DNA of 17,632 nucleotides from Jaenimonas drosophilae (lineage: Eukaryota; Euglenozoa; Kinetoplastea; Trypanosomatida; Trypanosomatidae), in assembly GCA_030849065.1 (NCBI GenBank), contig JASAON010001372.1:1-17632 (forward strand), written 5' to 3'. Below, piece after piece: positions 16,987 to 17,632 of the stretch (its first letter is position 1; every line of letters starts with the position of its first letter). The notes beneath the pieces are model-generated. The model had not been told where the DNA came from, made no database searches, and was given only the letters and a program-made list of their open reading frames with translations. Position numbers and translations under genes: made by a program.

Positions 16987-17103
16987 ATGTGGTTGTTGCT
17001 GGCTTGTTTTCTACGTTTGCTATTGCTTGTGTATCGTTGGGCTGCTTTACGGGAGGTCCGGTGGGGGATGACGCCACTATTTGCGGCAAAAGCCTCAGTT
17101 TAG
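16987..17103 (+). CDS. Possible 38-aa hydrophobic mini-ORF
   Basis: The first ATG after a T-run ending CTAG (16939-16950) opens a 38-codon frame. Its first 16 residues are almost all Leu, Ala, Cys, Phe, Val and Trp, like a membrane segment or signal peptide, with basic residues after. T/G-rich DNA produces such frames by chance, so the evidence is weak. Confidence 0.15.
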   Translation: MWLLLACFLRLLLLVYRWAALREVRWGMTPLFAAKASV

Positions 17104-17579
17104 ACCACCGATGTAAGCTACGTCGAGAGCAAGTGATTTTGTTTTTTTGGCGTACGCAGGTTAATGGAGCGAAGGATGATGCCGCTCTCCGACGGCACGT
17201 GGTAGATGTTCCTGACCGACGCACACATTCTACTCACACAATTCCTCCACCTACTCACGTACAACTGCCTGTTGGTTCATCTCTGTAACCTCTCCTGCCC
17301 TCAAACACACACCAAGAGAGGGAACGAGGAATGCAGCGAGTGACGTACGTTGGCTCCAAATATTATTCCTTTCGTTTATGATCGATGGTGAATGAGTGAT
17401 GAGCAAAACGTATGGATCATTCGCACAAATTACTTCGTCATTGAACGATGCTGCGATACCAACAGCATCACATTCATCATCATCATCACAATCTATATTT
17501 TCATTGTGACCTTGGTGTGAGAACGATGATGACGGCCACATGTTGTTGGCTGGGCCGGCATCTCGCTCCTCGTGAACCA

Positions 17580-17610
17580 GCTTCTTCTCTCCCCCCTGAT
17601 CCTACCGCAG
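17580..17610 (+). promoter_or_regulatory. Candidate spliced-leader acceptor for a gene beyond the right edge
   Basis: A C/T-rich tract ends in CGCAG (AG at 17609-17610), followed by ATGs at 17617 and 17630. This suggests the next + strand gene begins at or just past the end of the window; too little is present to identify it. Confidence 0.35.
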
Positions 17611-17632
17611 AGAGGCATGCACGTGCCACATG

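Larger units (their letters stand above)
16812..17632. other. Intergenic region after the amidohydrolase gene to the window edge
   Basis: Holds the 3' untranslated region of the amidohydrolase gene and probably the leader of a next gene outside the window. T-rich acceptor-like tracts end at 16949-16950, 17158-17159 and 17609-17610. A CATCAT patch lies near 17475-17487. No long conserved-looking frame is seen on either strand. Confidence 0.6.

Overview
The window looks like nuclear DNA of a kinetoplastid protist, most likely a trypanosomatid. The genus cannot be fixed from sequence alone. Five long intronless genes lie head to tail on the + strand, as in a polycistronic unit. Each is preceded by a pyrimidine-rich tract and an AG that would serve as a spliced-leader acceptor, and in each case the annotated ATG is the first ATG after that AG. 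Gene bodies favour G/C at third codon positions. Several proteins carry long Asn, Gln, Thr, Asp or His runs built from CAA- and GAT-type trinucleotide repeats. Intergenic DNA is full of TG, CA, TA, GA, ATG and CAA microsatellites. No tRNA, rRNA, CRISPR array or intact mobile element was seen.

Layout: (1) 537-1847, a putative mitochondrial protein of unknown function. (2) 2693-5974, a large unrecognised protein with conserved-looking Leu/Arg-rich blocks split by low-complexity inserts. (3) 6422-9130, a J-domain protein that also carries an IAP/MUL1-type C3HC4 RING finger and a long disordered Thr/Ser/Ala/Asn tail. (4) 10691-14662, a 1323-residue protein with Asn runs, SR-like segments, long charged helices with a recurring E..xR.AIL motif, and a C-terminal PDZ-like domain, probably cytoskeletal or flagellar. 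(5) 15615-16811, a bacterial-type M20D amidohydrolase (N-acyl-amino-acid amidohydrolase/hippurate hydrolase family).

The genes do not form an obvious pathway; neighbours in kinetoplastid units usually do not. The two points most worth following are the J-domain plus RING architecture of gene 3, a candidate one-polypeptide link between Hsp70 and ubiquitin ligation, and the 14.88-15.39 kb intergenic stretch. That stretch holds one of the two strongest splice-acceptor-like signals here, then a 41-codon mini-ORF, then several stem-loops including a perfect 12-bp one. It could be a small unannotated gene or structured transcript.
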